DNA of 60,297 bases. It comes from Micromonospora sicca (GTDB lineage Bacteria; Actinomycetota; Actinomycetes; Mycobacteriales; Micromonosporaceae). The stretch is taken from NCBI RefSeq assembly GCF_003172935.1, contig NZ_QGKS01000182.1, forward strand, positions 1-60,297. The letters run 5' to 3'. The notes under the pieces are model-generated. The model searched no databases, was not told the origin of the DNA, and saw only the letters and a list, made by a program, of their open reading frames with translations. Every line of letters starts with the position of its first letter. Position 1 is the stretch's first letter. The translations under genes and the position numbers were made by a program. Shown piece after piece: positions 43,812-52,658 of this stretch.

Positions 43812-44834
43812 TCAGGACAGCCGCTGCGCCCGGTGCAGGATCCGCTGGGCGACCACCACCAGAGCGAGGAACGCGCCGCTGACGACCTGCTGGAACGACG
43901 AGGTGAGCACGCCGATCTGGTTGATCAGGCTCTGGATGACCCCGAGCAGGAGCACGCCCGCCATCGTTCCGATGAGACCGCCGGAACCACCGGTGAGCAG
44001 CGTGCCGCCGATCACCACGGCGGCGATGACGTCGAGTTCCATGCCGGCGCCGAGGATGGTGACACCAGAGGACAGGCGGGCGGCGTTGAGGGCGCCCGCC
44101 AATCCGGCGAGCAGTCCGGAGATGAGATAGACGAGGACCTTGACCCGGGTGACCGGCACGCCCATGAGGACCGCGGCCTCCTCGCTGCCGCCGATGGCGT
44201 AGACGTTCTGGCCGAAGCCGGTGCGTTGCAGCAGCACCCCGCCCAGCAGGGCCAGACCCAGCGTGATCCAGACGGGCACGGTGAGGCCCAGGAAGGACGC
44301 CTGGCCCAGGGCGCTGAACGCGTCGTTCTGCACCAGGTAGGTGTTCGCCCCCTCGTCGGATACGGCGAGCATGAGGCCCCGCATGCCGAGCAGCCCGGCC
44401 AGGGTCACGATGAACGGTGCCATGCCGGTGCGTGCCACGATCAGCCCCTGCACCAGCCCGATCGCGCCGCACACACTGAGCGGCAGCAGCAGTGCGACGA
44501 GCAGCCCGTACCGGGAGCCGTAGGCGGCCAGCACCCCGGCGAGCACGAAGGACGAGCCGACGGAGAGATCGACGCCGCCGCTGATGATGACGAAGGTCAT
44601 CCCGATCGCAACAATGGCCAGGAACGACGACGACACCACGATGTTCGCGGCGTTCTGCGGGGTGGCGAACGAGTCGAAGACGAGGGCCCCGACCACGACG
44701 GTGACCGCCAGCACCATGAGCGCGCCGTGGTGCTGCAGCAGGTGGCCGATCCGTTCGCGGCGCGACATGCCCGGCCCGCACCGCGCATCGGTGCCGGGGT
44801 CCGCGTCCGCAGCGGTAGTCGTTGTGGTGGTCAT
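43812..44834 (-). CDS. ABC transporter permease (YjfF-like, ribose/furanose type)
   Basis: The product has 340 residues. A Thr-rich polar start is followed by about eight to ten helices and family motifs ISGGVDLSVGSSFVLAGVLAA, VTLAGLLGMRGLML and GGTLLTGGSGGLIGTMAGV. The ATG overlaps the preceding stop (ATGA). With the second permease, the ATPase and the binding protein it forms a BPD_transp_2-class importer whose gene order copies ytfQ-ytfR-ytfT-yjfF of E. coli, a galactofuranose system. Confidence 0.85.
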   Translation of the reverse strand: MTTTTTTAADADPGTDARCGPGMSRRERIGHLLQHHGALMVLAVTVVVGALVFDSFATPQNAANIVVSSSFLAIVAIGMTFVIISGGVDLSVGSSFVLAGVLAAYGSRYGLLVALLLPLSVCGAIGLVQGLIVARTGMAPFIVTLAGLLGMRGLMLAVSDEGANTYLVQNDAFSALGQASFLGLTVPVWITLGLALLGGVLLQRTGFGQNVYAIGGSEEAAVLMGVPVTRVKVLVYLISGLLAGLAGALNAARLSSGVTILGAGMELDVIAAVVIGGTLLTGGSGGLIGTMAGVLLLGVIQSLINQIGVLTSSFQQVVSGAFLALVVVAQRILHRAQRLS

Positions 44835-45793
44835 GCGCGCCTCCCTCGGGCGGCGTAGACGGCGGCCAGGATGATGACCGCCTGAACCATCTGGGTCCAG
44901 GACTGCGGCAGGTTGTGCTTGATGAGCGTGGCCTGGAGGAGCTGGATGAGCAGGGCGCCCATCACCGTGCCGAGCACGCGGACCCGGCCGCCGGTGAGCG
45001 GGGTGCCGCCGACGACCACGGCGGTGATCGCGGACAGCTCCATGAGCAGGCCCAGCGAGGTGGGGTCGCTGGCCTGCAGCCGGGACGTGGCCAGCACTCC
45101 GGCCACCGCGGCGAGCAGGCCGGAGATGACGTAGACCGTGACCAGGACGCGTCGCACCGGCAGGCCGGACAGCCGGCTCGCGGCCCGGTTGCCGCCCACG
45201 GCGACCAGTTGCCGGCCGAAGATGGTGCGCTTGATCAGGAACGCGACCAGTACGGTGAGCACCGCCGCGACGATGACCACGAGCGGCAGCCCCAGCACCG
45301 ACCGGCTGCCAAGGGTGATCAGCGTGGGGTTGCGGAACTCGGTCAGCTGCGGCACCAGCACGTTCGCCACGCCGCGTACGCCGACCAGCAGCGCCAGCGT
45401 CGCCACGATCGGCTGCACCCCCACGTGCGCCACCAGCGCGCCGCCGGCTGCGCCGGCGGCCGCGCCGGCGATCAGGGCCGCGACGATCGCGACCGGAGCG
45501 CCGTAGCCGAGGTAGAGCACCACCATCGCCGAGGCGAGCGCCATGACGGCACCGACGGACAGGTCGATGCCCTCGGTGCCGATCACCAGCGCCATGCCGA
45601 GTGAGGTGATCACGACCGGCGCGACCTGGATGAGCTGCGTCCGGAAGTTCGCCACCTCCAGGAAGTGCGGCGTGAACACCACGTTGAAGAGCAGAAGCGC
45701 GAGCACCGACGCGTAGACGCCGTACTCCTGCAGCCACGCGAGCAGGCGTGCCCGCCCTCCCCACACGCGCGGCGCGGCCGCAAGCTCAGCCAT
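44831..45793 (-). CDS. ABC transporter permease (YtfT-like, ribose/furanose type)
   Basis: The product has 320 residues; GGGAG is seven bases upstream of the ATG at 45793, which overlaps the ATPase stop by eight bases. Motifs include LGMALVIGTEGIDLSVGAVMALAS, HVGVQPIVATLALLVGVRG and VVGGTPLTGGRVRVLGTVMGA. It forms a heteromeric channel with the YjfF-like protein. Confidence 0.86.
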   Translation of the reverse strand: MAELAAAPRVWGGRARLLAWLQEYGVYASVLALLLFNVVFTPHFLEVANFRTQLIQVAPVVITSLGMALVIGTEGIDLSVGAVMALASAMVVLYLGYGAPVAIVAALIAGAAAGAAGGALVAHVGVQPIVATLALLVGVRGVANVLVPQLTEFRNPTLITLGSRSVLGLPLVVIVAAVLTVLVAFLIKRTIFGRQLVAVGGNRAASRLSGLPVRRVLVTVYVISGLLAAVAGVLATSRLQASDPTSLGLLMELSAITAVVVGGTPLTGGRVRVLGTVMGALLIQLLQATLIKHNLPQSWTQMVQAVIILAAVYAARGRRA

Positions 45794-47312
45794 CGGTCTC
45801 TCCCGTCGCGGCAATCGTCGCCATGATCGCTTCTTCCGTCACCTGGTCGCCGCTCAGCTCGCCCGCGACCGCGCCGTCACGCAGGACCACAACCCGGTCC
45901 GCCCCTTCGACGAGTTCCTCCAGATCGGATGAGATCAGCAGCACGCCGAGCCCTTCGGCCGCAAGCTCGTCGATGAGCGCCTGCACCTCGGCCTTGGCGC
46001 CGACGTCGATGCCCCGGGTCGGTTCGTCGAGCAGCAGGACCTTGGCGCCGGTGGCCAGTGACCGGGCCAGCAGGACCTTCTGCTGGTTGCCGCCGGACAA
46101 CTCGGAGACCTTCTGGTACGGCGAGGCGGCCTTGATGCGCAGCCGCCGCATGAAGCTGTCGACGATCCGGTCGATCCGGGCGTCGGACACCACTCCGGAG
46201 CGGGACAGCTGGGGCAGGGCGGCCAGCGCGATGTTGTCCCGTACCGACAGGGTCGGCACGATCCCCTCGGCCTTGCGGTCCTCGGGGACGAGGCTGACGC
46301 CGGCCCGGATCGCCGCCGCCGGAGAGCCACGACGTACCTGTTGCCCGGCCACCGTCACCGTGCCGGCGTCGACCTGTAGGGCACCGGCGATCGCCTTGGC
46401 CGTCTCGCTGCGCCCGGCGCCCAGCAGCCCGCCCAGTCCCACCACCTCGCCGGGACGGACCTGCACGGACACGTCGCGCAGGACCGGCCGGCGTGACACC
46501 GAGCGGGCCTCGACGAGCGGCTCGCCGGCCGTGGTGGTGTGCTCGCCGGTGAACCTCGTCGCGCCATCCCGCCGGATCTCGGCGGGGTCGCGGCCGAGCA
46601 TCAGGGCGACCAACTCCACCCGGGCCAGCTCGCCGAGCGGCCCGTCGTGCGCGACCCGGCCGTCGCGCAGCACGGTGACCCGGTCACAGATCCGGTACAG
46701 CTCGTCGAGGCGGTGGCTCACGTAGATCACCGAGATGCCCTCGGATCGCAGGTCGGCGATGACACCGAAGAGGGTGTCCACCTCCCGCGGTTCCAGGGCC
46801 GAGGTCGGCTCGTCCATGATCACCACGCGGGCCTCGATCGAGACGGCGCGGGCAAGGGCCACCATCTGCTGGGTGCCCATGCCGAGCGAGCACAGCGGGC
46901 GGCGCACGTCGGTACGGATGCCGTACCGGGTCATCACCCGCTCAGCCTCGGCGTACAGCTGCGTCGTGTCGATCACCCCGAGCCGGCTGCACGGTTCCCG
47001 CCCGAGCAGCAGGTTGTGCGCGAGGCTCATCTGCGGGACCAGGTTGACCTCCTGGTAGATGGTCGAGATCCCGGCCCGCTGGGCGGCGAGGGGATTGTCG
47101 AAGGTGACCGGCTCGTCGCGCAGCAGCAGCGTCCCACGGTCCGGCCGGTACACGCCAGTGAGGACCTTGATCAGGGTGGACTTGCCGGCGCCGTTCTCGC
47201 CGACGAGGGCGTGGACCTGCCCCGCGTCCAGCCGGAAGGACACGTCGTCGAGGGCGAGGACGCCGGGGAATCCCTTCGAGATTCCCCGGGCCTCCAGAAC
47301 CGCGGTCGCCAT
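45786..47312 (-). CDS. Sugar ABC transporter tandem ATPase (YtfR/RbsA-like)
   Basis: The product has 508 residues with two nucleotide-binding domains. Domain 1 has GENGAGKST (about residues 37-45) and VVIMDEPTSALE. Domain 2 has GLLGAGRSETAKAI, a degenerate Walker A typical of this class, then LSGGNQQKVLLARSL and VLLLDEPTRGIDVG. Domain 1 lacks a canonical LSGGQ; the region reads LGMGTQQMVALARAV, also usual for the first half. It shares a base with the binding-protein stop (TGATG). It is paralogous to the orphan ATPase at 56311. Confidence 0.9.
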   Translation of the reverse strand: MATAVLEARGISKGFPGVLALDDVSFRLDAGQVHALVGENGAGKSTLIKVLTGVYRPDRGTLLLRDEPVTFDNPLAAQRAGISTIYQEVNLVPQMSLAHNLLLGREPCSRLGVIDTTQLYAEAERVMTRYGIRTDVRRPLCSLGMGTQQMVALARAVSIEARVVIMDEPTSALEPREVDTLFGVIADLRSEGISVIYVSHRLDELYRICDRVTVLRDGRVAHDGPLGELARVELVALMLGRDPAEIRRDGATRFTGEHTTTAGEPLVEARSVSRRPVLRDVSVQVRPGEVVGLGGLLGAGRSETAKAIAGALQVDAGTVTVAGQQVRRGSPAAAIRAGVSLVPEDRKAEGIVPTLSVRDNIALAALPQLSRSGVVSDARIDRIVDSFMRRLRIKAASPYQKVSELSGGNQQKVLLARSLATGAKVLLLDEPTRGIDVGAKAEVQALIDELAAEGLGVLLISSDLEELVEGADRVVVLRDGAVAGELSGDQVTEEAIMATIAATGETDG

Positions 47313-48376
47313 CAGTACGCGTTTCCCAGGCTCTCCTTGGCGTTCGCCGCGGTGTACTCCTGGTCACTGATGATCACGGTGGCCGGGATCCCCTCCCCGT
47401 CGAGGAACTTCTGGGTGGTGGAGAAGGCGAGCGGGCCGAAGCGCGGGTTCGACTCGACGACCGCCGACAGCCAGCCGTCGACGATGCCCTGCGCGGCGGC
47501 GCGGGTGCCGTCCACCGACACGATCTTGACCTGGCCGGGCGACTTGCCGGCGCCCTTGAGCGCCGTCACCGCACCGAGCGCCATCTCGTCGTTCTCGGCG
47601 TAGATGCCCTTGGTGCCGGGTCGGGACTGGATCAGCTGCTCGGTGACCTGCTGACCCTTCTCCCGGGTGAATTCGCCCGTCTGCTCGAACGAGATGGTGA
47701 TGCCGGGTGCCTTCTCCTGGATGCGGTCCTTGAAACCCTTCGTCCGGTCGGTGGTGACGTTGTTGCCGGGCGCGCCGAGGAGGATGGCGACCTCACCCTG
47801 GCCGCCGAGGGCCTGGACCATCTGGTCGGCAGCCCGCTTGCCCTGCTCGTAGAAGTCCGACCCGATGAAGGTGAGGTAGTCGGTGCACGGTTGAGCGTTG
47901 ATCTTGCGGTCGATGGTGATGATCGGGATCTTCTTCTCCGCCGCCTGCTTCAGCACCGGTTCCCAGCCGTCGGAGTTCAACGGCGCGATGACCAGCAGCT
48001 TGGCGCCCTGGGCGATGAGTTGCTGAACATCCGAGATCTGCTTGGAAAACTGGGACTGGGCGTTGGTGACCCGCAGGTTGGCGATGCCGAGCTTGGCGGC
48101 CTCGTCCTTGATGGACTTGGTCTCGGCGATGCGGAACGGGTTGGCTTCCTTCTCCGACTGGGAGAAGCCGATTACGTCCTTCTTGAGGTCGAACTTCTGC
48201 CCGCCGAAACTCTGCAGGGTGCAGGTCGGGCCGGTGGCGCCCGCGCTCTGCACGACCTGCTGGCCCGCGCTGCCGGCTGGTGTGGGCGTGTCGCCGCTGT
48301 CCTCGCTCTTGGCGCACGCCGCGGTGGTGAGCAGGGCGGCCAGCGCGACCGCCGCCAATCCGGATGTCCTGGACAT
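47312..48376 (-). CDS. ABC transporter substrate-binding lipoprotein (YtfQ-like)
   Basis: The product has 354 residues from ATG 48376 with AAAGGAC seven bases upstream. The lipobox is LTTAAC. The mature part has VIGFSQSEKEANPFRIAETKS, VIAPLNSDGWEPVLKQAAEKK, IDRKINAQPC, SFEQTGEFTREKGQQV and YAENDEMALGAV, each matching the order of motifs in the galactofuranose-binding protein YtfQ. The likely cargo is a furanose such as galactofuranose or arabinofuranose released by the neighbouring hydrolases. Only about 30 bases separate the gene from the inserted TnpB element, so its original leader is interrupted. Confidence 0.87.
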   Translation of the reverse strand: MSRTSGLAAVALAALLTTAACAKSEDSGDTPTPAGSAGQQVVQSAGATGPTCTLQSFGGQKFDLKKDVIGFSQSEKEANPFRIAETKSIKDEAAKLGIANLRVTNAQSQFSKQISDVQQLIAQGAKLLVIAPLNSDGWEPVLKQAAEKKIPIITIDRKINAQPCTDYLTFIGSDFYEQGKRAADQMVQALGGQGEVAILLGAPGNNVTTDRTKGFKDRIQEKAPGITISFEQTGEFTREKGQQVTEQLIQSRPGTKGIYAENDEMALGAVTALKGAGKSPGQVKIVSVDGTRAAAQGIVDGWLSAVVESNPRFGPLAFSTTQKFLDGEGIPATVIISDQEYTAANAKESLGNAY

Positions 48377-48507
48377 TAGAGGTCCTTTCGCTGAGGGATT
48401 CTTCATCGGAATTGCGGCGTGGAAACCCGGCCGTTCAGGGCCGGGAGGAAACGCCGCTGTCTCCCGTTGATGTGTGTCTTACATGGACGGTTGGTAGGGT
48501 GTGAGGC

Positions 48508-49644
48508 ATGGGTGGGGTGGTGAAGCGGGCGTTCAGGTACCGCTTCTACCCGTCCGCCGAACAGGCTGGGCAGTTGAACCGCACCTTCGGGTGCGTGCGT
48601 CTGGTGTACAACCGGGCGTTGGAGGCCCGCACTCGGGCGTGGGTGGTTGACCGTCAGCGCACCACGTACGTGCAGTCCTCGGCGTGGCTGACCGAGTGGA
48701 AGCGCACGCAGGAGTTGGCGTTCCTCAACGAGGTCAGTTCGGTGCCGTTGCAGCAGACGCTGCGGCACTTGCAGGCCGGGTTCGCGGCGTTCTGGGACAA
48801 GCGGTCCCGGTATCCGAGGTTCAAGTCCAAGCGCAAGTCGCGGGCGTCGGCGGAGTTCACCTGCTCCGCGTTCCGTTGGCGTGACGGTCAGCTCACTCTG
48901 GCCAAGATGGACGCTCCGTTGAACATCGTGTGGTCGCGGCCTCTGCCCGAAGGGGCGGAACCTTCCACGGTCACCGTGTCTCGGGATGCCGCCGGCCGCT
49001 GGTTGGTGTCCCTGCTGGTGGAGGACCCGACGGTGAAGCCCCTGCCGCCCGTTGCGGCGGAGGTGGGTGTGGACGCGGGCATCACCAGCCTGATCACCCT
49101 GTCCCACCCTCTTGCCGGCGTGAGCGACGAACACGGCAAGGTAGCCAACCCGCGTTACGGGCAGGCCGACCGGCGCAAGCTGGCCAAGGCCCAGCGGGAC
49201 CTGGCCCGCAAACAGGACGGCTCCGCGAACCGGGCCAAGGCCCGAATGAAGGTCGCCCGCATCCATGCCCGTATCGCCGACCGGCGGCGGGACCACCTGC
49301 ACAAGCTGACCACCCGACTCGTCCGTGAGAACCAAACGGTCGTGATCGAAGACCTCAGCGTGCGTACCATGCTCCGCAACCGCCGCCTGGCCCGCGTCAT
49401 TTCCGACGCGAGTTGGAGTCAGTTCCGCAGCATGCTGGAGTACAAAGCCCAGTGGTACGGGCGTGAGGTGATCCCCGTCGACCGGTGGTACCCGTCGTCC
49501 AAGACCTGCTCCGTGTGCGGACGGATCAACACCACCCTCGCCCTCAATGTCCGCGCCTGGACGTGCCCGGATTGCGGGGCCGAGCACGACCGGGACATCA
49601 ACGCTGCCAAGAACATCCTCGCCGCCGGGCTGGCGGAGAGGTAA
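48508..49644 (+). CDS. tnpB: RNA-guided endonuclease TnpB
   Basis: The product has 378 residues, full length for the family. An N-terminal helical part (AFRYRFYPSAEQAGQL, GCVRLVYNRALE) is followed by the split RuvC nuclease: Asp in VGVDAGITSLI (about residue 193), Glu in VVIEDLSVRTML (about 282) and Asp in HDRDINAAKNIL (about 365). A zinc ribbon has CSVCG and CPDCG. All catalytic residues are present, so it could be active. It is transcribed opposite to the operon it interrupts. TnpB proteins cut DNA beside a short motif, guided by an RNA from the element's right end. Confidence 0.92.
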   Translation: MGGVVKRAFRYRFYPSAEQAGQLNRTFGCVRLVYNRALEARTRAWVVDRQRTTYVQSSAWLTEWKRTQELAFLNEVSSVPLQQTLRHLQAGFAAFWDKRSRYPRFKSKRKSRASAEFTCSAFRWRDGQLTLAKMDAPLNIVWSRPLPEGAEPSTVTVSRDAAGRWLVSLLVEDPTVKPLPPVAAEVGVDAGITSLITLSHPLAGVSDEHGKVANPRYGQADRRKLAKAQRDLARKQDGSANRAKARMKVARIHARIADRRRDHLHKLTTRLVRENQTVVIEDLSVRTMLRNRRLARVISDASWSQFRSMLEYKAQWYGREVIPVDRWYPSSKTCSVCGRINTTLALNVRAWTCPDCGAEHDRDINAAKNILAAGLAER

Positions 49645-49767
49645 AACGCCTGCGGAGCTGATGTAAGACCTCAAGGGAAACCTCCCGGCAAGGCAGTCGG
49701 CGATGAAACAGGAAACCTCACGGGCGACCGTGAGAACCCCGGCCCTCCAAGGCCGGAAGGATGTCAA
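49645..49767 (+). ncRNA. Probable omegaRNA (TnpB guide RNA scaffold)
   Basis: The region from the tnpB stop to the right end holds successive hairpins: CTCACGG-GCGA-CCGTGAG (49717-49734, a GNRA loop) and CCGGCC-N6-GGCCGG (49739-49756), ending in GGATGTCAA. In TnpB systems the RNA overlaps the tnpB 3' end and runs past the right end, taking its guide from flanking DNA. Here the guide would begin at 49768 (TCGGCAGGGGG), antisense to the hydrolase gene 3' end. The 5' limit of the RNA is not determined. Confidence 0.6.
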
Positions 49768-52658
49768 TCGGCAGGGGGATACAGCGCACAGGTCTCGACG
49801 GCGCCCTTCGGCTGGCTCGGGCTCTGCCAGCGCAGGTGCAGGTTCGAGCCGCCGTAGTGCTCGAAGTACTCGACCTTGATGTCGTAGCTGGTCCCCGCCC
49901 GCAGGGTGATCGGGGCGGCGGTCCGCTCGACGTCCCAGTTGTCCATCCAGTTGTCGATCAACAGTCGCCCGTCGACCCACAGCCGGAAGCCGTTGTCGCC
50001 GATCATCGAGAAGGTGTAGGTCTCCGAGTACCTGGGCACGATCGAGCCGGTCCACCGGACCGTGACGTCGTCGGACTGGCCGGTGCGCTGCCGCAGGACC
50101 GGTTCGAGATCGTCGAAGTCGAGGTTGGGGTCGACCGCGGACGATTTCAGCGCACCGAAGTCGAAGGCCCCCGGTCCCGTACTCACGTAGTAGTCGCCGC
50201 GCAGGCCGCGCGGCTGCGCCGGGTCGTAGCCGACCTCGACGGTCGCCCGGGCGTGCGTCGGCTGCCGCACCCCGCCGACGGTGTAGACAGCCTCGCCGGT
50301 CAGCGCCGCGTCGTCGCACGGCGCCACACCGTCCGCCGGGCGGACCGACCACCTGGTGGTGATCGTCCCGACCGGTGGCACGCGCCGGGTGAGCACGGCG
50401 TCCAGGGGCGTCACCGTCCATCCGCGCGGCGCCGCGAGGCTGACCGAGACGTCCTCGGCGGGCCGGTCGGACCGGTTGGTGAACGTGGTGGTCACGGTGG
50501 TGGCCTGGCCCGGCCGCACCGACACCTGGCCGCCGTCGCCGACGACGAATCCGGCGGCCGCGCTGGAGGTGCTCCATGCCTGCAGTTCGTTGACGCCGAC
50601 GAACGCCCCGACGGGGTTGGTGAAGAGCAGCCGGAGCCGGTCGGTCGTCAGCGCCGGGAAGGTGATCCGGTTGAGGCCGTTCCCGATCGGCTGCTGGCTG
50701 GAACGGCGCTGCTCCGGGACGTCGACCCAGGCGCCGTCGGTCCAGTACTGCAACCGGTAGTCCGCCGCGGCCTGTACGCCGCCCCCGTCGTCGTAGCCGT
50801 ACCAGCGCACGTCCTGGACCCGGGTCGGGCCGCCGAAGTCGACGCCGTACCAGTCCTGCGCGTTGGGCGACCGGTAGTTGGTCCACCGGGTGTTTTGCGG
50901 CACCTCGTTGAACCACACCTTGCCGTCGAGCGCGTTCCAGGGATTGTCGTACGGCGAGGTGTAGGACGCGATGGGCTTTGGGTAGCCGGTGCGCAGGGAA
51001 TTCGCCGCGTCGTTGACCAGGCGTACGGTCTGCGGGGCCGGTTCGGTCGCGCCGACCGGCACGGTGAGCGGGCCGGGCTCGGCGGCCACCGTACGCAGCG
51101 CGCCGTCGACGTACACGCGCAGCCCGGCGCCCTGCCCGTAGTGGGAACCGTCGCGATCCCACAGGACCGTCACGTTGTGCCCGTGGTAGGGCACGTTCTC
51201 GATCGCGTAGTGGTCCCAGGCGTCCGGCACCAGCGGCTTCAGCTTCAGCGTGCCGCCGTCCTGTGGGCGCAGGCCGAGCAGACCCGAGATGACCAGGTCG
51301 GTGTACGACGAATGGAGGTAGTCCTCGCTGTGCGAGTGTCCGTCGTAGATCCAGCGTTTCTCGTCCGGGTGGTGTGCCTCGGCGACGTACGGCCGGCCGT
51401 CGCGGTACTGGGTGAGCGCATAGGTCCGCAGCAGGGCGTAGTAGTCATCGCGGCCGATGTCGTCCTGCGCCGGCTGGTCGTCGAGCAGGTTCGCCAGGCC
51501 GGTCAGCGCCTGTGAGGTGCTGTACGGCCAGGACGGTCCGTCCCAGTGGCAGCACCCCTGGGCGGCCTCGCTCATGAAGTAGGGGCTGCGCCGTTCGACC
51601 GTCGTCGGCCCGTACGCCGAGGCGAAGCCCTGCGGGTCCAGCAGCTGCCGCCAGGCCACCGAGTCGGCCGGCTCGGCCAGGCCGAACTGCCACGGGATGA
51701 AGCCGACCTCGGTGCGGACCTGCTGCCGCTCGTGGGTCGGGTTGTTCTCGTCGACGATGTCCAGCCAGAACTTCGCCTCCGGGTCCCACAGCCACCGGTG
51801 CGCGTTGGCCTTGAGCGCCGCCGCACGCCCGGCGTACTCGGCGGCGACCTTCTCGTCGCCGTTGCGCCGGGCGATCGCGCTGATCGCCAGCGCGTCGCCG
51901 TACTGGTAGGCGTTGATGGACGGCCGGAAGGTGTGCACGCCGCCGAAGTGGTCGCTGGAGGCGTAGCTCGCCGGGGAAAGCTCCTTGGCGTCCCAGACCG
52001 GGCGCTGCCAGTAGAGCCCCAGCTCCGGATCGAAGTGGTTGTCCCAATCGCGGTACTGGGCGATCAGGGCGTCCTGCAGGCGCTGGAGGAAGGCGAAGTC
52101 GCCGGTCACCTGCGCGCGATGGTGGGCGGCCGTCGCCGCCCAGAAGCTGTACTCGTGCGCCCAGTCGGGCGCCTCGGGGTTGACCGTCTGCGGCCGCTGC
52201 CCAGGGCCGGTGAGCCAGAACGTCAGATAGTCGTTCAGGTAGCTCCGGTCGCGCACCCAACGACCCTCGGTGACGTGGTGCCCGGCTGCGGCGTTGATGG
52301 CCTGGTACGGCGCGGCGTACCCGCAGCAGTCGAGGAATTCGGTCAGCACCCAGCCGTCGGTCGGGCCGGTGTAGCGCAGGTGCTCCTTCCACACCCGCCA
52401 GCGGTAGTAGTAGACGTCCTGGATCTGCTGGTCGGGCAGGTCCACGAAGGGGATGTTCGCCTCGTACCAGGCCGGCTCGGCGTACCCGGTCAGGTAGCGC
52501 CGGTGGTCGAGGAAGTGGGTGCCCGCGCCGACGGTGGGATACGGCGACGCGGCAGCCAGCGGCGGCGGGCCCTCCGGCGGTGCGGCGGCGCCGGGGGCGG
52601 CCGTCGCCGCCGCGGTCAACACCGCGGCGACGACGGCGACGAGGCCGGTCTGCCTCAC
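49764..52658 (-). CDS. Secreted (alpha/alpha)6 glycoside hydrolase (MGH1/GH63-like) with F5/8C, NEW3 and PA14 domains
   Basis: The product has 964 residues from a GTG overlapping the GH2 stop (GTGA). After a signal (LVAVVAAVLTAAATAAPGAAA), an (alpha/alpha)6 catalytic region covers about residues 60-470 (PDWAHEYSFWAATAAHH, YWQRPVWDAKELSPASY, CCHWDGPSWPYSTSQAL, DGHSHSEDYLHSSY). Then come a galactose-binding/discoidin-like domain (540-690), a NEW3-type beta domain (700-790) and a PA14 domain (815-960: RGDYYVSTGPGAFDF, FRLWVDGRLLIDNWMDNW). It would trim glycan outside the cell for the furanose importer. Its TGA stop appears to come from the TnpB element's end. Confidence 0.82.
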   Translation of the reverse strand: MRQTGLVAVVAAVLTAAATAAPGAAAPPEGPPPLAAASPYPTVGAGTHFLDHRRYLTGYAEPAWYEANIPFVDLPDQQIQDVYYYRWRVWKEHLRYTGPTDGWVLTEFLDCCGYAAPYQAINAAAGHHVTEGRWVRDRSYLNDYLTFWLTGPGQRPQTVNPEAPDWAHEYSFWAATAAHHRAQVTGDFAFLQRLQDALIAQYRDWDNHFDPELGLYWQRPVWDAKELSPASYASSDHFGGVHTFRPSINAYQYGDALAISAIARRNGDEKVAAEYAGRAAALKANAHRWLWDPEAKFWLDIVDENNPTHERQQVRTEVGFIPWQFGLAEPADSVAWRQLLDPQGFASAYGPTTVERRSPYFMSEAAQGCCHWDGPSWPYSTSQALTGLANLLDDQPAQDDIGRDDYYALLRTYALTQYRDGRPYVAEAHHPDEKRWIYDGHSHSEDYLHSSYTDLVISGLLGLRPQDGGTLKLKPLVPDAWDHYAIENVPYHGHNVTVLWDRDGSHYGQGAGLRVYVDGALRTVAAEPGPLTVPVGATEPAPQTVRLVNDAANSLRTGYPKPIASYTSPYDNPWNALDGKVWFNEVPQNTRWTNYRSPNAQDWYGVDFGGPTRVQDVRWYGYDDGGGVQAAADYRLQYWTDGAWVDVPEQRRSSQQPIGNGLNRITFPALTTDRLRLLFTNPVGAFVGVNELQAWSTSSAAAGFVVGDGGQVSVRPGQATTVTTTFTNRSDRPAEDVSVSLAAPRGWTVTPLDAVLTRRVPPVGTITTRWSVRPADGVAPCDDAALTGEAVYTVGGVRQPTHARATVEVGYDPAQPRGLRGDYYVSTGPGAFDFGALKSSAVDPNLDFDDLEPVLRQRTGQSDDVTVRWTGSIVPRYSETYTFSMIGDNGFRLWVDGRLLIDNWMDNWDVERTAAPITLRAGTSYDIKVEYFEHYGGSNLHLRWQSPSQPKGAVETCALYPPAD

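Larger units (their letters stand above)
48407..49767 (+). mobile_element. IS200/IS605-group element carrying only tnpB (IS1341 type)
   Basis: The element lacks a tnpA transposase. The left end has a hairpin (CCCGGCC, loop GTTCAG, GGCCGGG at 48426-48445). The right end has hairpins at 49717-49734 (GCGA tetraloop) and 49739-49756, then GGATGTCAA. Boundaries are inferred: TTCAT just left of 48407 would be the target-adjacent motif. Joining the host flanks across these limits restores a stop codon for the hydrolase gene and a 26-base leader for the binding protein, which supports the chosen ends. Confidence 0.7.

Noticed and set aside
43812..45764. Fusion of both YtfT/YjfF-type permeases in one frame
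   Set aside because: The N-terminal half is Arg/Gly-rich shadow of the first permease. An ATGA overlap gives two normal-length permeases.
48426..48445. Hairpin upstream of tnpB considered as a riboswitch or terminator of the importer operon
   Set aside because: Its counterpart at 49739-49756 and its position show that it is the left-end structure of the IS element.
48403..51162. A 919-codon minus-strand frame across tnpB and the hydrolase gene
   Set aside because: It is an antisense/shifted frame with low-complexity Arg/Gly/Val content; tnpB (plus) and the hydrolase (minus) explain the DNA with full motifs.
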